NCBI RefSeq assembly: GCF_013369485.1
Contig: NZ_JABWEB010000020.1
Coordinates: forward strand, 1 to 64,000
DNA from: Massilia sp. BJB1822
GTDB taxonomy: Bacteria; Pseudomonadota; Gammaproteobacteria; Burkholderiales; Burkholderiaceae_D
DNA: 64,000 nucleotides
Direction: 5' to 3'
Position numbers and translations under genes: made by a program. Each line of letters starts with the position of its first letter. Within the stretch, counting starts at the first letter, position 1. Shown piece after piece: positions 61,386 to 64,000 of this stretch. Below the pieces are notes generated by a model, which saw only the letters and a list, made by a program, of their open reading frames with translations, had not been told where the DNA came from and did not search any database.

Positions 61386-62993
61386 ATGAGCACGAGCACA
61401 CTCGATCACGCCCACGATCACGCCCATGGCCACGATCACGATCATGCACACGACCATCCGACCGGCCTGAAACGCTGGCTGTTTGCGACCAACCACAAAG
61501 ACATCGGCACCCTGTACCTGTGGTTCTCCTTCATCATGCTGCTGTCCGGCGGCGTGCTGGCGCTGATGATCCGCACCGAGCTGTTCAAGCCGGGCCTGCA
61601 GTTCTTCCAGCCTGAGTTCTTCAACCAGCTGACCACCATGCACGGCCTGGTGATGGTGTTCGGCGCCATCATGCCGGCCTTCGTCGGCTACGCCAACTGG
61701 ATGATCCCGCTGCAGGTGGGCGCCTCCGACATGGCCTTCGCCCGCATGAACAACTTCTCGTTCTGGCTGCTGCCGCCGGCGGCGCTGCTGCTGGCAGGTT
61801 CCTTCTTCGTGCCGGGCGGCGCCACCGCCGCCGGCTGGACCCTGTACGCGCCGCTGTCGACCCAGATGGGCATCGGCATGGACATGGGCATTTTCGCCAT
61901 GCACATCATGGGCGCGTCCTCGATCATGGGTTCGATCAACATCATCGTCACCATCCTGAACATGCGCGCGCCCGGCATGACCCTGATGAAGATGCCGATG
62001 TTCTGCTGGACCTGGCTGATCACCGCCTACCTGCTGATCGCCGTGATGCCGGTGCTGGCTGGCGCCATCACCATGACCCTGACCGACCGCCACTTCGGCA
62101 CCTCCTTCTTCAACGCCGCCGGCGGCGGCGACCCGGTGATGTACCAGCACATCTTCTGGTTCTTCGGCCACCCCGAGGTCTACATCATGATTCTGCCGGC
62201 CTTCGGCATCGTCTCGCAGATCATCCCGGCCTTCGCCCGCAAGCCGCTGTTCGGCTACGCTTCGATGGTGTACGCCACCGCGTCGATCGCGATCCTGTCC
62301 TTCATCGTCTGGGCCCACCACATGTTCACCACCGGCATGCCAGTGACCTCCCAGCTGTTCTTCATGTACGCCACCATGCTGATCGCGGTGCCGACCGGCG
62401 TGAAAGTGTTCAACTGGATCGCCACCATGTGGCGCGGTTCCATGACTTTTGAAACCCCGATGCTGTTCGCCGTGGGCTTCATCTTCGTGTTCACCATGGG
62501 CGGCTTCACCGGCCTGATTCTGGCCGTGACCCCGATCGACATCCAGCTGCAGGACACCTACTACGTGGTGGCGCACTTCCACTACGTGCTGGTGGCCGGC
62601 TCGCTGTTCGCCCTGTTCGCCGGCTTCTACTACTGGGGTCCGAAGTGGACCGGCCATATGTACAACGAAACGATGGGCAAGTTCCACTTCTGGGCCTCGC
62701 TGATCACCTTCAACGTGACCTTCTTCCCGATGCACTTCCTGGGTCTGGCCGGCATGCCGCGCCGCTACGCCGACTACCAGGCGCAGTTCACCGACTTCAA
62801 CACGATCGCCTCCATCGGCGCCTTCGGTTTCGGCCTGTGCCAGGTGTTCTTCCTGTTCTGCGTGGTGCTGCCATGCATCCGCGGCGGCAAGAAAGCAGCC
62901 GACAAGCCATGGGAAGCCGCCGAAGGCCTGGAATGGACCGTGCCGTCGCCGGCGCCGTTCCACACCTTCGAGGTGCCGCCGGTCGTGAAGTAA
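61386..62993 (+). CDS. ctaD: Cytochrome c oxidase subunit I with histidine-rich N-terminus
   Basis: 535 residues, 12 membrane helices. Heme a, a3 and Cu-B ligands are present ([20 protein letters not shown], the HH pair in [17 protein letters not shown]). The first about 25 residues are an Asp-His repeat ([15 protein letters not shown]) not found in standard CtaD, possibly a copper-binding tail. Start at ATG 61386 after TTAGGAG. Confidence 0.96.
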   Translation: MSTSTLDHAHDHAHGHDHDHAHDHPTGLKRWLFATNHKDIGTLYLWFSFIMLLSGGVLALMIRTELFKPGLQFFQPEFFNQLTTMHGLVMVFGAIMPAFVGYANWMIPLQVGASDMAFARMNNFSFWLLPPAALLLAGSFFVPGGATAAGWTLYAPLSTQMGIGMDMGIFAMHIMGASSIMGSINIIVTILNMRAPGMTLMKMPMFCWTWLITAYLLIAVMPVLAGAITMTLTDRHFGTSFFNAAGGGDPVMYQHIFWFFGHPEVYIMILPAFGIVSQIIPAFARKPLFGYASMVYATASIAILSFIVWAHHMFTTGMPVTSQLFFMYATMLIAVPTGVKVFNWIATMWRGSMTFETPMLFAVGFIFVFTMGGFTGLILAVTPIDIQLQDTYYVVAHFHYVLVAGSLFALFAGFYYWGPKWTGHMYNETMGKFHFWASLITFNVTFFPMHFLGLAGMPRRYADYQAQFTDFNTIASIGAFGFGLCQVFFLFCVVLPCIRGGKKAADKPWEAAEGLEWTVPSPAPFHTFEVPPVVK

Positions 62994-63007
62994 GAGGGGA
63001 AAGCAGC

Positions 63008-63118
63008 ATGTCCGACTCGAACAAGCCAAAAAACAATCTGCGGCTGGCCCTGATCCTGGGCTCGATCGCCCTGGTGTTCTTTATTTCCGTATTTGCCAAG
63101 CGCGCGCTGCTGAGCTGA
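63008..63118 (+). CDS. Small cytochrome oxidase assembly protein (36 residues)
   Basis: MSDSNKPKNNLRLALILGSI and a single membrane helix ending FAKRALLS. GGGGAAAG precedes the ATG. Beta-proteobacteria keep such a small membrane protein between ctaD and ctaG, where it is thought to help assembly. ctaG starts one base after its stop. Confidence 0.8.
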   Translation: MSDSNKPKNNLRLALILGSIALVFFISVFAKRALLS

Positions 63119-63119
63119 T

Positions 63120-63671
63120 ATGAGCGAAGATACCGGCGATTCCAACCGCAAGATGCTGGTCAAGCTGATCGTCATCGCCGTGATGATGTTCGGCTTCGGC
63201 TATGCGCTGATTCCGGTCTATAAGCATATCTGCGAGGTGCTGGGCATCAATGTGCTGACCCAGCGCGACGGCAGTGTCGACTTGAGCAAGAATACCCAGG
63301 TCGACACCAGCCGTTCCATCACCATCGAGCTGGATAGCAATGTGCAGGGGACGCTGCGCTTCCGTCCCACCAAGAGCAGCATCACCGTGCACCCGGGCGA
63401 AATGGCCACGGTGGTGTATGAGGTGGTCAACAGCCTGCCGCGCACGGTGCACGCCCAGGCGATTCCGAGCTACGCGCCGCACAGCGTCACGCCGCATTTC
63501 AAGAAGATGGAATGCTTCTGCTTCAAGCAGCAGACCTTGCAGGCGAACGAGGCGCGGCAGATGCCGGTGGTGTTCTACATCGACCCGGCCGTGCCGAAGG
63601 AAGTGAAGACGGTCACGCTGTCCTACACTTTCTTCGAAATCGCCGGTCTGGAAAAAACGGCCTCCAATTAA
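63120..63671 (+). CDS. ctaG: Cytochrome c oxidase assembly protein CtaG (Cox11)
   Basis: 183 residues. One N-terminal membrane helix (LIVIAVMMFGFGYALIPVY) and a periplasmic Cox11 domain with the copper-binding CFCF motif (MECFCFKQQTL). Delivers copper to Cu-B of subunit I. Operon spacing of one base upstream and 12 nt downstream. Confidence 0.95.
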   Translation: MSEDTGDSNRKMLVKLIVIAVMMFGFGYALIPVYKHICEVLGINVLTQRDGSVDLSKNTQVDTSRSITIELDSNVQGTLRFRPTKSSITVHPGEMATVVYEVVNSLPRTVHAQAIPSYAPHSVTPHFKKMECFCFKQQTLQANEARQMPVVFYIDPAVPKEVKTVTLSYTFFEIAGLEKTASN

Positions 63672-63683
63672 AGGAAGGCGCGC

Positions 63684-63896
63684 ATGGATGATTTAAAAGA
63701 GAAGCGGCAGCAGGCTTCTTTCATGTATTCGATGAAGGCGGTGGTTTGGTCGTTTTTCGGCCTGCGCCGCAAGAGCGATTTCGATACGGACTCGGCGAAA
63801 CTGAACCCGCTCCATATCGTCATCGCTGCCTTGCTGGCCGTCGCCATGTTTATCGGCTTGCTGATCACGGTCGTCAAGCTGGTCGTTCCAAAATAA
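63684..63896 (+). CDS. DUF2970 family membrane protein
   Basis: 70 residues. SMKAVVWSFFGLRRKSDFD then a C-terminal membrane helix (IVIAALLAVAMFIGLLITVV): the DUF2970 pattern, commonly encoded between ctaG and coxC in this class. Function unknown, likely oxidase-related by position. Confidence 0.85.
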   Translation: MDDLKEKRQQASFMYSMKAVVWSFFGLRRKSDFDTDSAKLNPLHIVIAALLAVAMFIGLLITVVKLVVPK

Positions 63897-63933
63897 CTGT
63901 GCAGTTCTCGGAAGCTTTTAAGGGGAGAAGAAA

Positions 63934-64000
63934 ATGAGTTCGAATAACGCCGCGGCGCCGTATTATTTCGTGCCAGGTCCGTCCCGCTGGCCGATGCTTG
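63934..64000 (+). CDS. coxC: Cytochrome c oxidase subunit III, N-terminus only
   Basis: ATG 63934 after AAGGGGAGAAG opens MSSNNAAAPYYFVPGPSRWP, the typical start of beta-proteobacterial subunit III, and runs off the right edge after 22 codons. Called from this start and the operon position. Confidence 0.8.
   Translation, partial: MSSNNAAAPYYFVPGPSRWPML

Overview
The window is high-GC (low to mid 60s percent by eye) and gene dense. It has the gene content of a beta-proteobacterium, most likely Oxalobacteraceae (Massilia, Duganella or Janthinobacterium type). This placement is inferred from a TPP-riboswitch thiCSGDE operon, a BPSS1780-type membrane protein, DUF2782 and DUF2970 proteins, the yggS-proC-pilT-pilU neighbourhood, an OxyR next to ubiA, and a coxB-ctaD-ctaG-coxC operon. 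I see no rRNA, tRNA, transposase, phage gene or CRISPR array.

Layout. 1-2.8 kb: a lipoprotein start, an unrecognised secreted protein and a secreted M28 aminopeptidase. 2.8-7.5 kb: thiamine operon behind a TPP riboswitch, with a damaged-looking thiD N-terminus. 7.6-8.9 kb: an ANTAR response regulator and a lone receiver. 9.1-11.4 kb: an M56 (BlaR1-like) membrane peptidase with a coiled-coil tail. 11.5-16 kb (minus): uvrD, membrane protein, thrB, DUF2782. 16-23 kb: polA, a Tat-exported dienelactone-hydrolase-like protein, a ZIP metal transporter with no ordinary start codon, and an ABC-F ATPase behind a leader peptide. 23-26 kb (minus): sseA, a DMT transporter and a Rieske oxygenase. 26.5-29.6 kb: xseB-ispA-dxs (isoprenoid precursors).

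29.7-41.0 kb is the unusual region: 24 intact paralogous genes, all on the plus strand, each encoding a 57-68 residue pre-peptide. Each has a near-identical Sec signal peptide and a short mature part with six cysteines in a mirror-symmetric pattern, C-X2/3-C-X6-C - loop of 7-11 - C-X6-C-X3/4-C. Broken copies lie between them. Two membrane-anchored periplasmic glutaredoxin-like proteins sit inside, and three near-identical promoter cassettes (15-nt palindrome, then TTGACA-17-TATTGT) lie at 29.9, 32.4 and 33.3 kb. An M48 metallopeptidase, an SGNH hydrolase and a LysR regulator are interspersed. I read this as a tandemly expanded, co-regulated system of exported disulfide-linked helical-hairpin peptides with its own thiol-disulfide enzyme. 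I know of no named family that matches, and the function is unknown.

41-64 kb is mostly core: cob(I)alamin adenosyltransferase, glcDEF, a GGDEF-EAL protein, glutathione peroxidase, pilU-pilT, yggS-proC, a solute-binding-like protein, ElaB/YqjD-like protein, ubiA, oxyR, a third PilT-type ATPase, rfaE2, trmL, comF, a BioC-like methyltransferase, and the start of the cytochrome c oxidase operon, which runs off the right edge.
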